Assembly (NCBI GenBank): GCA_964019695.1
Contig: CAXHUL010000525.1
Location: 997,001 to 1,061,000 of the forward strand
DNA: 64,000 nt
Reading direction: 5' to 3'
Source: Loripinus fragilis
Lineage: Eukaryota; Mollusca; Bivalvia; Lucinida; Lucinidae
Part shown: piece after piece, positions 1 to 13,087 of the stretch
How the letters are laid out: each line of letters opens with the position of its first letter
Numbering within the stretch: position 1 is the stretch's first letter
The notes under the pieces: generated by a model
Database searches by the model: none
The model's input: only the letters and a program-made list of their open reading frames with translations
What the model was told of the DNA's origin: nothing
Position numbers and translations under genes: made by a program

Positions 1-817
1 TGTACGCGCTTTCTAAGGCTCTGATCGCTTTTAGATTTTGCACGCGGATAGGGCCAACAGAGGCGCAGGTATTGCCATGCGCACCCGCCCGCAACAATGT
101 TTCGATACCGAGTTATCGGGGTGTGGAAGTCCGCCGCCCCGAAGCTTTATGCGCTTCCGTCTCGCGAACTACTATTTTCATCATGCCCACACGGGCATCA
201 GTTTGTAGTACGGGAGGCCGTCTACAAATGGTGAAAATTTCAAAGCGTTCCGTCGGGAAATTAAAAAGTTATGAGCATTAGAAGATCTTCCCATTAGGCC
301 CCATTAGGCCACAGAAGCCGACCGGGCCTAAAACTTGCGCGGGTCACTTTCACGGACGGGCTCGAAACTGGTGCCAGAAGTTAGCCCCCGACCAGAGCTT
401 CATTGTGAGGCATTGCGTAAAATTTTCCGTCCCCCGAGTGCCGAGCAATAGCCCCTGAAAGGGCTTTCGGCACAATTTTCACGCCCTTATTTGAGCCACT
501 TGTAGCCGAAGGAATTTTGCGCAAATGACTGAGAGGTGCTCCTGGGCACTGCTCATCACTTTGCAATAGGTTCCGGGGCTTTTCGCGAAGGTCGCGTTTT
601 CTCAAACTTTGATGGCATTAGTGGGTGGGGTGTGAAAACCTCCGAATGCATGGTTCTCAGCTCCTGCTGTGGGCAGCACGCCAATTTTTTTTCCAAAATG
701 TTGACCTATAAAAGAGCTTACTCGGGTGTGAAAATTATCATTGTGCGCGCGCGCCCCGGACCGCAATTATGATATTTCCTGTTTTCCCATAGGGCCCAAG
801 GCAAATGGGGATAGCGG
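1..817. repeat. First monomer, lacking only its first base
   Basis: The window opens at the second base of the monomer, so the array continues to the left. Private differences from consensus are C to T at 150 (a CpG transition) and A to C at 679. The array edge is not reached. Confidence 0.95.
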
Positions 818-1636
818 TTGTACGCGCTTTCTAAGGCTCTGATCCCTTTTAGATTTTGCACGCGGATAGGGCCAACAGAGGCGCAGGTATTGCCATGCGC
901 ACCCGCCCGCAACAATGTTTCGATACCGAGTTATCGGGGTGTGGAAGTCCGCCGCCCCGAAGCTTTACGCGCTTCCGTCTCGCGAACTACTATTTTCATC
1001 ATGCCCACACGGGCATCAGTTTGTAGTACGGGAGGCCGTCTACAAATGGTGAAAATTTCAAAGCGTTCCGTCGGGAAATTAAAAAGTTATGAGCATTAGA
1101 AGATCTTCCCATTAGGCCCCATTAGGCCACAGAAGCCGACCGGGCCTAAAACTTGCGCGGGTCACTTTCACGGACGGGCTCGAAACTGGTGCCAGAAGTT
1201 AGCCCCCGACCAGAGCTTCATTGTGAGGCATTGCGTAAAATTTTCCGTCCCCCCGAGTGCCGAGCAATAGCCCCTGAAAGGGCTTTCGGCACAATTTTCA
1301 CGCCCTTATTTGAGCCACTTGTAGCCGAAGGAATTTTGCGCAAATGACTGAGAGGTGCTCCTGGGCACTGCTCATCACTTTGCAATAGGTTCCGGGGCTT
1401 TTCGCGAAGGTCGCGTTTTCTCAAACTTTGATGGCATTAGTGGGTGGGGTGTGAAAACCTCCGAATGCATGGTTCTCAGCTCCTGCTGTGGGCAGCAAGC
1501 CAATTTTTTTTCCAAAATGTTGACCTATAAAAGAGCTTACTCGGGTGTGAAAATTATCATTGTGCGCGCGCGCCCCGGACCGCAATTATGATATTTCCTG
1601 TTTTCCCATAGGGCCCAAGGCAAATGGGGATAGCGG
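818..1636. repeat. 819-bp monomer with a one-base C insertion
   Basis: This is the only unit longer than 818 bp. An extra C lengthens the run of five C to six at about 1249-1254. It also has G to C at 845. A one-base change in a homopolymer could be biological slippage or a residual sequencing error. Confidence 0.93.
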
Positions 1637-4600
1637 TTGTACGCGCTTTCTAAGGCTCTGATCGCTTTTAGATTTTGCACGCGGATAGGGCCAACAGAGG
1701 CGCAGGTATTGCCATGCGCACCCGCCCGCAACAATGTTTCGATACCGAGTTATCGGGGTGTGGAAGTCCGCCGCCCCGAAGCTTTACGCGCTTCCGTCTC
1801 GCGAACTACTATTTTCATCATGCCCACACGGGCATCAGTTTGTAGTACGGGAGGCCGTCTACAAATGGTGAAAATTTCAAAGCGTTCCGTCGGGAAATTA
1901 AAAAGTTATGAGCATTAGAAGATCTTCCCATTAGGCCCCATTAGGCCACAGAAGCCGACCGGGCCTAAAACTTGCGCGGGTCACTTTCACGGACGGGCTC
2001 GAAACTGGTGCCAGAAGTTAGCCCCCGACCAGAGCTTCATTGTGAGGCATTGCGTAAAATTTTCCGTCCCCCGAGTGCCGAGCAATAGCCCCTGAAAGGG
2101 CTTTCGGCACAATTTTCACGCCCTTATTTGAGCCACTTGTAGCCGAAGGAATTTTGCGCAAATGACTGAGAGGTGCTCCTGGGCACTGCTCATCACTTTG
2201 CAATAGGTTCCGGGGCTTTTCGCGAAGGTCGCGTTTTCTCAAACTTTGATGGCATTAGTGGGTGGGGTGTGAAAACCTCCGAATGCATGGTTCTCAGCTC
2301 CTGCTGTGGGCAGCAAGCCAATTTTTTTTCCAAAATGTTGACCTATAAAAGAGCTTACTCGGGTGTGAAAATTATCATTGTGCGCGCGCGCCCCGGACCG
2401 CAATTATGATATTTCCTGTTTTCCCATAGGGCCCAAGGCAAATGGGGATAGCGGTTGTACGCGCTTTCTAAGGCTCTGATCGCTTTTAGATTTTGCACGC
2501 GGATAGGGCCAACAGAGGCGCAGGTATTGCCATGCGCACCCGCCCGCAACAATGTTTCGATACCGAGTTATCGGGGTGTGGAAGTCCGCCGCCCCGAAGC
2601 TTTACGCGCTTCCGTCTCGCGAACTACTATTTTCATCATGCCCACACGGGCATCAGTTTGTAGTACGGGAGGCCGTCTACAAATGGTGAAAATTTCAAAG
2701 CGTTCCGTCGGGAAATTAAAAAGTTATGAGCATTAGAAGATCTTCCCATTAGGCCCCATTAGGCCACAGAAGCCGACCGGGCCTAAAACTTGCGCGGGTC
2801 ACTTTCACGGACGGGCTCGAAACTGGTGCCAGAAGTTAGCCCCCGACCAGAGCTTCATTGTGAGGCATTGCGTAAAATTTTCCGTCCCCCGAGTGCCGAG
2901 CAATAGCCCCTGAAAGGGCTTTCGGCACAATTTTCACGCCCTTATTTGAGCCACTTGTAGCCGAAGGAATTTTGCGCAAATGACTGAGAGGTGCTCCTGG
3001 GCACTGCTCATCACTTTGCAATAGGTTCCGGGGCTTTTCGCGAAGGTCGCGTTTTCTCAAACTTTGATGGCATTAGTGGGTGGGGTGTGAAAACCTCCGA
3101 ATGCATGGTTCTCAGCTCCTGCTGTGGGCAGCAAGCCAATTTTTTTTCCAAAATGTTGACCTATAAAAGAGCTTACTCGGGTGTGAAAATTATCATTGTG
3201 CGCGCGCGCCCCGGACCGCAATTATGATATTTCCTGTTTTCCCATAGGGCCCAAGGCAAATGGGGATAGCGGTTGTACGCGCTTTCTAAGGCTCTGATCG
3301 CTTTTAGATTTTGCACGCGGATAGGGCCAACAGAGGCGCAGGTATTGCCATGCGCACCCGCCCGCAACAATGTTTCGATACCGAGTTATCGGGGTGTGGA
3401 AGTCCGCCGCCCCGAAGCTTTACGCGCTTCCGTCTCGCGAACTACTATTTTCATCATGCCCACACGGGCATCAGTTTGTAGTACGGGAGGCCGTCTACAA
3501 ATGGTGAAAATTTCAAAGCGTTCCGTCGGGAAATTAAAAAGTTATGAGCATTAGAAGATCTTCCCATTAGGCCCCATTAGGCCACAGAAGCCGACCGGGC
3601 CTAAAACTTGCGCGGGTCACTTTCACGGACGGGCTCGAAACTGGTGCCAGAAGTTAGCCCCCGACCAGAGCTTCATTGTGAGGCATTGCGTAAAATTTTC
3701 CGTCCCCCGAGTGCCGAGCAATAGCCCCTGAAAGGGCTTTCGGCACAATTTTCACGCCCTTATTTGAGCCACTTGTAGCCGAAGGAATTTTGCGCAAATG
3801 ACTGAGAGGTGCTCCTGGGCACTGCTCATCACTTTGCAATAGGTTCCGGGGCTTTTCGCGAAGGTCGCGTTTTCTCAAACTTTGATGGCATTAGTGGGTG
3901 GGGTGTGAAAACCTCCGAATGCATGGTTCTCAGCTCCTGCTGTGGGCAGCAAGCCAATTTTTTTTCCAAAATGTTGACCTATAAAAGAGCTTACTCGGGT
4001 GTGAAAATTATCATTGTGCGCGCGCGCCCCGGACCGCAATTATGATATTTCCTGTTTTCCCATAGGGCCCAAGGCAAATGGGGATAGCGGTTGTACGCGC
4101 TTTCTAAGGCTCTGATCGCTTTTAGATTTTGCACGCGGATAGGGCCAACAGAGGCGCAGGTATTGCCATGCGCACCCGCCCGCAACAATGTTACGATACC
4201 GAGTTATCGGGGTGTGGAAGTCCGCCGCCCCGAAGCTTTACGCGCTTCCGTCTCGCGAACTACTATTTTCATCATGCCCACACGGGCATCAGTTTGTAGT
4301 ACGGGAGGCCGTCTACAAATGGTGAAAATTTCAAAGCGTTCCGTCGGGAAATTAAAAAGTTATGAGCATTAGAAGATCTTCCCATTAGGCCCCATTAGGC
4401 CACAGAAGCCGACCGGGCCTAAAACTTGCGCGGGTCACTTTCACGGACGGGCTCGAAACTGGTGCCAGAAGTTAGCCCCCGACCAGAGCTTCATTGTGAG
4501 GCATTGCGTAAAATTTTCCGTCCCCCGAGTGCCGAGCAATAGCCCCTGAAAGGGCTTTCGGCACAATTTTCACGCCCTTATTTGAGCCACTTGTAGCCGA

Positions 4601-7600
4601 AGGAATTTTGCGCAAATGACTGAGAGGTGCTCCTGGGCACTGCTCATCACTTTGCAATAGGTTCCGGGGCTTTTCGCGAAGGTCGCGTTTTCTCAAACTT
4701 TGATGGCATTAGTGGGTGGGGTGTGAAAACCTCCGAATGCATGGTTCTCAGCTCCTGCTGTGGGCAGCAAGCCAATTTTTTTTCCAAAATGTTGACCTAT
4801 AAAAGAGCTTACTCGGGTGTGAAAATTATCATTGTGCGCGCGCGCCCCGGACCGCAATTATGATATTTCCTGTTTTCCCATAGGGCCCAAGGCAAATGGG
4901 GATAGCGGTTGTACGCGCTTTCTAAGGCTCTGATCGCTTTTAGATTTTGCACGCGGATAGGGCCAACAGAGGCGCAGGTATTGCCATGCGCACCCGCCCG
5001 CAACAATGTTTCGATACCGAGTTATCGGGGTGTGGAAGTCCGCCGCCCCGAAGCTTTACGCGCTTCCGTCTCGCGAACTACTATTTTCATCATGCCCACA
5101 CGGGCATCAGTTTGTAGTACGGGAGGCCGTCTACAAATGGTGAAAATTTCAAAGCGTTCCGTCGGGAAATTAAAAAGTTATGAGCATTAGAAGATCTTCC
5201 CATTAGGCCCCATTAGGCCACAGAAGCCGACCGGGCCTAAAACTTGCGCGGGTCACTTTCACGGACGGGCTCGAAACTGGTGCCAGAAGTTAGCCCCCGA
5301 CCAGAGCTTCATTGTGAGGCATTGCGTAAAATTTTCCGTCCCCGGAGTGCCGAGCAATAGCCCCTGAAAGGGCTTTCGGCACAATTTTCACGCCCTTATT
5401 TGAGCCACTTGTAGCCGAAGGAATTTTGCGCAAATGACTGAGAGGTGCTCCTGGGCACTGCTCATCACTTTGCAATAGGTTCCGGGGCTTTTCGCGAAGG
5501 TCGCGTTTTCTCAAACTTTGATGGCATTAGTGGGTGGGGTGTGAAAACCTCCGAATGCATGGTTCTCAGCTCCTGCTGTGGGCAGCAAGCCAATTTTTTT
5601 TCCAAAATGTTGACCTATAAAAGAGCTTACTCGGGTGTGAAAATTATCATTGTGCGCGCGCGCCCCGGACAGCAATTATGATATTTCCTGTTTTCCCATA
5701 GGGCCCAAGGCAAATGGGGATAGCGGTTGTACGCGCTTTCTAAGGCTCTGATCGCTTTTAGATTTTGCACGCGGATAGGGCCAACAGAGGCGCAGGTATT
5801 GCCATGCGCACCCGCCCGCAACAATGTTTCGATACCGAGTTATCGGGGTGTGGAAGTCCGCCGCCCCGAAGCTTTACGCGCTTCCGTCTCGCGAACTACT
5901 ATTTTCATCATGCCCACACGGGCATCAGTTTGTAGTACGGGAGGCCGTCTACAAATGGTGAAAATTTCAAAGCGTTCCGTCGGGAAATTAAAAAGTTATG
6001 AGCATTAGAAGATCTTCCCATTAGGCCCCATTAGGCCACAGAAGCCGACCGGGCCTAAAACTTGCGCGGGTCACTTTCACGGACGGGCTCGAAACTGGTG
6101 CCAGAAGTTAGCCCCCGACCAGAGCTTCATTGTGAGGCATTGCGTAAAATTTTCCGTCCCCCGAGTGCCGAGCAATAGCCCCTGAAAGGGCTTTCGGCAC
6201 AATTTTCACGCCCTTATTTGAGCCACTTGTAGCCGAAGGAATTTTGCGCAAATGACTGAGAGGTGCTCCTGGGCACTGCTCATCACTTTGCAATAGGTTC
6301 CGGGGCTTTTCGCGAAGGTCGCGTTTTCTCAAACTTTGATGGCATTAGTGGGTGGGGTGTGAAAACCTCCGAATGCATGGTTCTCAGCTCCTGCTGTGGG
6401 CAGCAAGCCAATTTTTTTTCCAAAATGTTGACCTATAAAAGAGCTTACTCGGGTGTGAAAATTATCATTGTGCGCGCGCGCCCCGGACCGCAATTATGAT
6501 ATTTCCTGTTTTCCCATAGGGCCCAAGGCAAATGGGGATAGCGGTTGTACGCGCTTTCTAAGGCTCTGATCGCTTTTAGATTTTGCACGCGGATAGGGCC
6601 AACAGAGGCGCAGGTATTGCCATGCGCACCCGCCCGCAACAATGTTTCGATACCGAGTTATCGGGGTGTGGAAGTCCGCCGCCCCGAAGCTTTACGCGCT
6701 TCCGTCTCGCGAACTACTATTTTCATCATGCCCACACGGGCATCAGTTTGTAGTACGGGAGGCCGTCTACAAATGGTGAAAATTTCAAAGCGTTCCGTCG
6801 GGAAATTAAAAAGTTATGAGCATTAGAAGATCTTCCCATTAGGCCCCATTAGGCCACAGAAGCCGACCGGGCCTAAAACTTGCGCGGGTCACTTTCACGG
6901 ACGGGCTCGAAACTGGTGCCAGAAGTTAGCCCCCGACCAGAGCTTCATTGTGAGGCATTGCGTAAAATTTTCCGTCCCCCGAGTGCCGAGCAATAGCCCC
7001 TGAAAGGGCTTTCGGCACAATTTTCACGCCCTTATTTGAGCCACTTGTAGCCGAAGGAATTTTGCGCAAATGACTGAGAGGTGCTCCTGGGCACTGCTCA
7101 TCACTTTGCAATAGGTTCCGGGGCTTTTCGCGAAGGTCGCGTTTTCTCAAACTTTGATGGCATTAGTGGGTGGGGTGTGAAAACCTCCGAATGCATGGTT
7201 CTCAGCTCCTGCTGTTGGCAGCAAGCCAATTTTTTTTCCAAAATGTTGACCTATAAAAGAGCTTACTCGGGTGTGAAAATTATCATTGTGCGCGCGCGCC
7301 CCGGACCGCAATTATGATATTTCCTGTTTTCCCATAGGGCCCAAGGCAAATGGGGATAGCGGTTGTACGCGCTTTCTAAGGCTCTGATCGCTTTTAGATT
7401 TTGCACGCGGATAGGGCCAACAGAGGCGCAGGTATTGCCATGCGCACCCGCCCGCAACAATGTTTCGATACCGAGTTATCGGGGTGTGGAAGTCCGCCGC
7501 CCCGAAGCTTTACGCGCTTCCGTCTCGCGAACTACTATTTTCATCATGCCCACACGGGCATCAGTTTGTAGTACGGGAGGCCGTCTACAAATGGTGAAAA

Positions 7601-10600
7601 TTTCAAAGCGTTCCGTCGGGAAATTAAAAAGGTGTGAGCATTAGAAGATCTTCCCATTAGGCCCCATTAGGCCACAGAAGCCGACCGGGCCTAAAACTTG
7701 CGCGGGTCACTTTCACGGACGGGCTCGAAACTGGTGCCAGAAGTTAGCCCCCGACCAGAGCTTCATTGTGAGGCATTGCGTAAAATTTTCCGTCCCCCGA
7801 GTGCCGAGCAATAGCCCCTGAAAGGGCTTTCGGCACAATTTTCACGCCCTTATTTGAGCCACTTGTAGCCGAAGGAATTTTGCGCAAATGACTGAGAGGT
7901 GCTCCTGGGCACTGCTCATCACTTTGCAATAGGTTCTGGGGCTTTTCGCGAAGGTCGCGTTTTCTCAAACTTTGATGGCATTAGTGGGTGGGGTGTGAAA
8001 ACCTCCGAATGCATGGTTCTCAGCTCCTGCTGTGGGCAGCAAGCCAATTTTTTTTCCAAAATGTTGACCTATAAAAGAGCTTACTCGGGTGTGAAAATTA
8101 TCATTGTGCGCGCGCGCCCCGGACCGCAATTATGATATTTCCTGTTTTCCCATAGGGCCCAAGGCAAATGGGGATAGCGGTTGTACGCGCTTTCTAAGGC
8201 TCTGATCGCTTTTAGATTTTGCACGCGGATAGGGCCAACAGAGGCGCAGGTATTGCCATGCGCACCCGCCCGCAACAATGTTTCGATACCGAGTTATCGG
8301 GGTGTGGAAGTCCGCCGCCCCGAAGCTTTACGCGCTTCCGTCTCGCGAACTACTATTTTCATCATGCCCACACGGGCATCAGTTTGTAGTACGGGAGGCC
8401 GTCTACAAATGGTGAAAATTTCAAAGCGTTCCGTCGGGAAATTAAAAAGTTATGAGCATTAGAAGATCTTCCCATTAGGCCCCATTAGGCCACAGAAGCC
8501 GACCGGGCCTAAAACTTGCGCGGGTCACTTTCACGGACGGGCTCGAAACTGGTGCCAGAAGTTAGCCCCCGACCAGAGCTTCATTGTGAGGCATTGCGTA
8601 AAATTTTCCGTCCCCCGAGTGCCGAGCAATAGCCCCTGAAAGGGCTTTCGGCACAATTTTCACGCCCTTATTTGAGCCACTTGTAGCCGAAGGAATTTTG
8701 CGCAAATGACTGAGAGGTGCTCCTGGGCACTGCTCATCACTTTGCAATAGGTTCCGGGGCTTTTCGCGAAGGTCGCGTTTTCTCAAACTTTGATGGCATT
8801 AGTGGGTGGGGTGTGAAAACCTCCGAATGCATGGTTCTCAGCTCCTGCTGTGGGCAGCAAGCCAATTTTTTTTCCAAAATGTTGACCTATAAAAGAGCTT
8901 ACTCGGGTGTGAAAATTATCATTGTGCGCGCGCGCCCCGGACCGCAATTATGATATTTCCTGTTTTCCCATAGGGCCCAAGGCAAATGGGGATAGCGGTT
9001 GTACGCGCTTTCTAAGGCTCTGATCGCTTTTAGATTTTGCACGCGGATAGGGCCAACAGAGGCGCAGGTATTGCCATGCGCACCCGCCCGCAACAATGTT
9101 TCGATACCGAGTTATCGGGGTGTGGAAGTCCGCCGCCCCGAAGCTTTACGCGCTTCCGTCTCGCGAACTACTATTTTCATCATGCCCACACGGGCATCAG
9201 TTTGTAGTACGGGAGGCCGTCTACAAATGGTGAAAATTTCAAAGCGTTCCGTCGGGAAATTAAAAAGTTATGAGCATTAGAAGATCTTCCCATTAGGCCC
9301 CATTAGGCCACAGAAGCCGACCGGGCCTAAAACTTGCGCGGGTCACTTTCACGGACGGGCTCGAAACTGGTGCCAGAAGTTAGCCCCCGACCAGAGCTTC
9401 ATTGTGAGGCATTGCGTAAAATTTTCCGTCCCCCGAGTGCCGAGCAATAGCCCCTGAAAGGGCTTTCGGCACAATTTTCACGCCCTTATTTGAGCCACTT
9501 GTAGCCGAAGGAATTTTGCGCAAATGACTGAGAGGTGCTCCTGGGCACTGCTCATCACTTTGCAATAGGTTCCGGGGCTTTTCGCGAAGGTCGCGTTTTC
9601 TCAAACTTTGATGGCATTAGTGGGTGGGGTGTGAAAACCTCCGAATGCATGGTTCTCAGCTCCTGCTGTGGGCAGCAAGCCAATTTTTTTTCCAAAATGT
9701 TGACCTATAAAAGAGCTTACTCGGGTGTGAAAATTATCATTGTGCGCGCGCGCCCCGGACCGCAATTATGATATTTCCTGTTTTCCCATAGGGCCCAAGG
9801 CAAATGGGGATAGCGGTTGTACGCGCTTTCTAAGGCTCTGATCGCTTTTAGATTTTGCACGCGGATAGGGCCAACAGAGGCGCAGGTATTGCCATGCGCA
9901 CCCGCCCGCAACAATGTTTCGATACCGAGTTATCGGGGTGTGGAAGTCCGCCGCCCCGAAGCTTTACGCGCTTCCGTCTCGCGAACTACTATTTTCATCA
10001 TGCCCACACGGGCATCAGTTTGTAGTACGGGAGGCCGTCTACAAATGGTGAAAATTTCAAAGCGTTCCGTCGGGAAATTAAAAAGTTATGAGCATTAGAA
10101 GATCTTCCCATTAGGCCCCATTAGGCCACAGAAGCCGACCGGGCCTAAAACTTGCGCGGGTCACTTTCACGGACGGGCTCGAAACTGGTGCCAGAAGTTA
10201 GCCCCCGACCAGAGCTTCATTGTGAGGCATTGCGTAAAATTTTCCGTCCCCCGAGTGCCGAGCAATAGCCCCTGAAAGGGCTTTCGGCACAATTTTCACG
10301 CCCTTATTTGAGCCACTTGTAGCCGAAGGAATTTTGCGCAAATGACTGAGAGGTGCTCCTGGGCACTGCTCATCACTTTGCAATAGGTTCCGGGGCTTTT
10401 CGCGAAGGTCGCGTTTTCTCAAACTTTGATGGCATTAGTGGGTGGGGTGTGAAAACCTCCGAATGCATGGTTCTCAGCTCCTGCTGTGGGCAGCAAGCCA
10501 ATTTTTTTTCCAAAATGTTGACCTATAAAAGAGCTTACTCGGGTGTGAAAATTATCATTGTGCGCGCGCGCCCCGGACCGCAATTATGATATTTCCTGTT

Positions 10601-11452
10601 TTCCCATAGGGCCCAAGGCAAATGGGGATAGCGGTTGTACGCGCTTTCTAAGGCTCTGATCGCTTTTAGATTTTGCACGCGGATAGGGCCAACAGAGGCG
10701 CAGGTATTGCCATGCGCACCCGCCCGCAACAATGTTTCGATACCGAGTTATCGGGGTGTGGAAGTCCGCCGCCCCGAAGCTTTACGCGCTTCCGTCTCGC
10801 GAACTACTATTTTCATCATGCCCACACGGGCATCAGTTTGTAGTACGGGAGGCCGTCTACAAATGGTGAAAATTTCAAAGCGTTCCGTCGGGAAATTAAA
10901 AAGTTATGAGCATTAGAAGATCTTCCCATTAGGCCCCATTAGGCCACAGAAGCCGACCGGGCCTAAAACTTGCGCGGGTCACTTTCACGGACGGGCTCGA
11001 AACTGGTGCCAGAAGTTAGCCCCCGACCAGAGCTTCATTGTGAGGCATTGCGTAAAATTTTCCGTCCCCCGAGTGCCGAGCAATAGCCCCTGAAAGGGCT
11101 TTCGGCACAATTTTCACGCCCTTATTTGAGCCACTTGTAGCCGAAGGAATTTTGCGCAAATGACTGAGAGGTGCTCCTGGGCACTGCTCATCACTTTGCA
11201 ATAGGTTCCGGGGCTTTTCGCGAAGGTCGCGTTTTCTCAAACTTTGATGGCATTAGTGGGTGGGGTGTGAAAACCTCCGAATGCATGGTTCTCAGCTCCT
11301 GCTGTGGGCAGCAAGCCAATTTTTTTTCCAAAATGTTGACCTATAAAAGAGCTTACTCGGGTGTGAAAATTATCATTGTGCGCGCGCGCCCCGGACCGCA
11401 ATTATGATATTTCCTGTTTTCCCATAGGGCCCAAGGCAAATGGGGATAGCGG
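1637..11452. repeat. Block of twelve 818-bp monomers
   Basis: Units start at 1637 and every 818 bp to 10635. Most match the consensus exactly. Noted differences are mostly private transversions: T to A at 4193, C to G at 5344, C to A at 5671 and G to T at 7216. The unit at 7363 carries a close pair at 7632 and 7634 and a CpG transition at 7937, which it shares with other units far away. Units 1637, 2455, 3273 and 8181-11452 appear invariant. Confidence 0.95.
7363..8180. repeat. Variant monomer sharing marks with units at 12270 and 19632
   Basis: AAAAAGGTGTGAGC replaces AAAAAGTTATGAGC (7632 T to G, 7634 A to G), as in the unit at 12270. C to T at 7937 is shared with the unit at 19632 (20206). 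The second mark is a CpG transition and could be recurrent. Confidence 0.85.
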
Positions 11453-12269
11453 TTGTACGCGCTTTCTAAGGCTCTGATCGCTTTTAGATTTTGCACGCGG
11501 ATAGGGCCAACAGAGGCGCAGGTATTGCCATGCGCACCCGCCCGCAACAATGTTTCGATACCGAGTTATCGGGGTGTGGAAGTCCGCCGCCCCGAAGCTT
11601 TACGCGCTTCCGTCTCGCGAACTACTATTTTCATCATGCCCACACGGGCATCAGTTTGTAGTACGGGAGGCCGTCTACAAATGGTGAAAATTTCAAAGCG
11701 TTCCGTCGGGAAATTAAAAAGTTATGAGCATTAGAAGATCTTCCCATTAGGCCCCATTAGGCCACAGAAGCCGACCGGGCCTAAAACTTGCGCGGGTCAC
11801 TTTCACGGACGGGCTCGAAACTGGTGCCAGAAGTTAGCCCCCGACCAGAGCTTCATTGTGAGGCATTGCGTAAAATTTCCGTCCCCCGAGTGCCGAGCAA
11901 TAGCCCCTGAAAGGGCTTTCGGCACAATTTTCACGCCCTTATTTGAGCCACTTGTAGCCGAAGGAATTTTGCGCAAATGACTGAGAGGTGCTCCTGGGCA
12001 CTGCTCATCACTTTGCAATAGGTTCCGGGGCTTTTCGCGAAGGTCGCGTTTTCTCAAACTTTGATGGCATTAGTGGGTGGGGTGTGAAAACCTCCGAATG
12101 CATGGTTCTCAGCTCCTGCTGTGGGCAGCAAGCCAATTTTTTTTCCAAAATGTTGACCTATAAAAGAGCTTACTCGGGTGTGAAAATTATCATTGTGCGC
12201 GCGCGCCCCGGACCGCAATTATGATATTTCCTGTTTTCCCATAGGGCCCAAGGCAAATGGGGATAGCGG
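11453..12269. repeat. 817-bp monomer with a one-base T deletion
   Basis: One T is missing from the run of four at about 11877-11879 (AAAATTTCC instead of AAAATTTTCC). The rest of the unit looks like consensus. Confidence 0.93.
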
Positions 12270-13087
12270 TTGTACGCGCTTTCTAAGGCTCTGATCGCTT
12301 TTAGATTTTGCACGCGGATAGGGCCAACAGAGGCGCAGGTATTGCCATGCGCACCCGCCCGCAACAATGTTTCGATACCGAGTTATCGGGGTGTGGAAGT
12401 CCGCCGCCCCGAAGCTTTACGCGCTTCCGTCTCGCGAACTACTATTTTCATCATGCCCACACGGGCATCAGTTTGTAGTACGGGAGGCCGTCTACAAATG
12501 GTGAAAATTTCAAAGCGTTCCGTCGGGAAATTAAAAAGGTGTGAGCATTAGAAGATCTTCCCATTAGGCCCCATTAGGCCACAGAAGCCGACCGGGCCTA
12601 AAACTTGCGCGGGTCACTTTCACGGACGGGCTCGAAACTGGTGCCAGAAGTTAGCCCCCGACCAGAGCTTCATTGTGAGGCATTGCTTAAAATTTTCCGT
12701 CCCCCGAGTGCCGAGCAATAGCCCCTGAAAGGGCTTTCGGCACAATTTTCACGCCCTTATTTGAGCCACTTGTAGCCGAAGGAATTTTGCGCAAATGACT
12801 GAGAGGTGCTCCTGGGCACTGCTCATCACTTTGCAATAGGTTCCGGGGCTTTTCGCGAAGGTCGCGTTTTCTCAAACTTTGATGGCATTAGTGGGTGGGG
12901 TGTGAAAACCTCCGAATGCATGGTTCTCAGCTCCTGCTGTGGGCAGCAAGCCAATTTTTTTTCCAAAATGTTGACCTATAAAAGAGCTTACTCGGGTGTG
13001 AAAATTATCATTGTGCGCGCGCGCCCCGGACCGCAATTATGATATTTCCTGTTTTCCCATAGGGCCCAAGGCAAATGGGGATAGCGG
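12270..13087. repeat. Variant monomer sharing marks with units at 7363 and 33537
   Basis: The pair at 12539 and 12541 matches the unit at 7363. G to T at 12687 matches 33954 in the unit at 33537. The unit therefore combines marks found separately in two others. Confidence 0.85.
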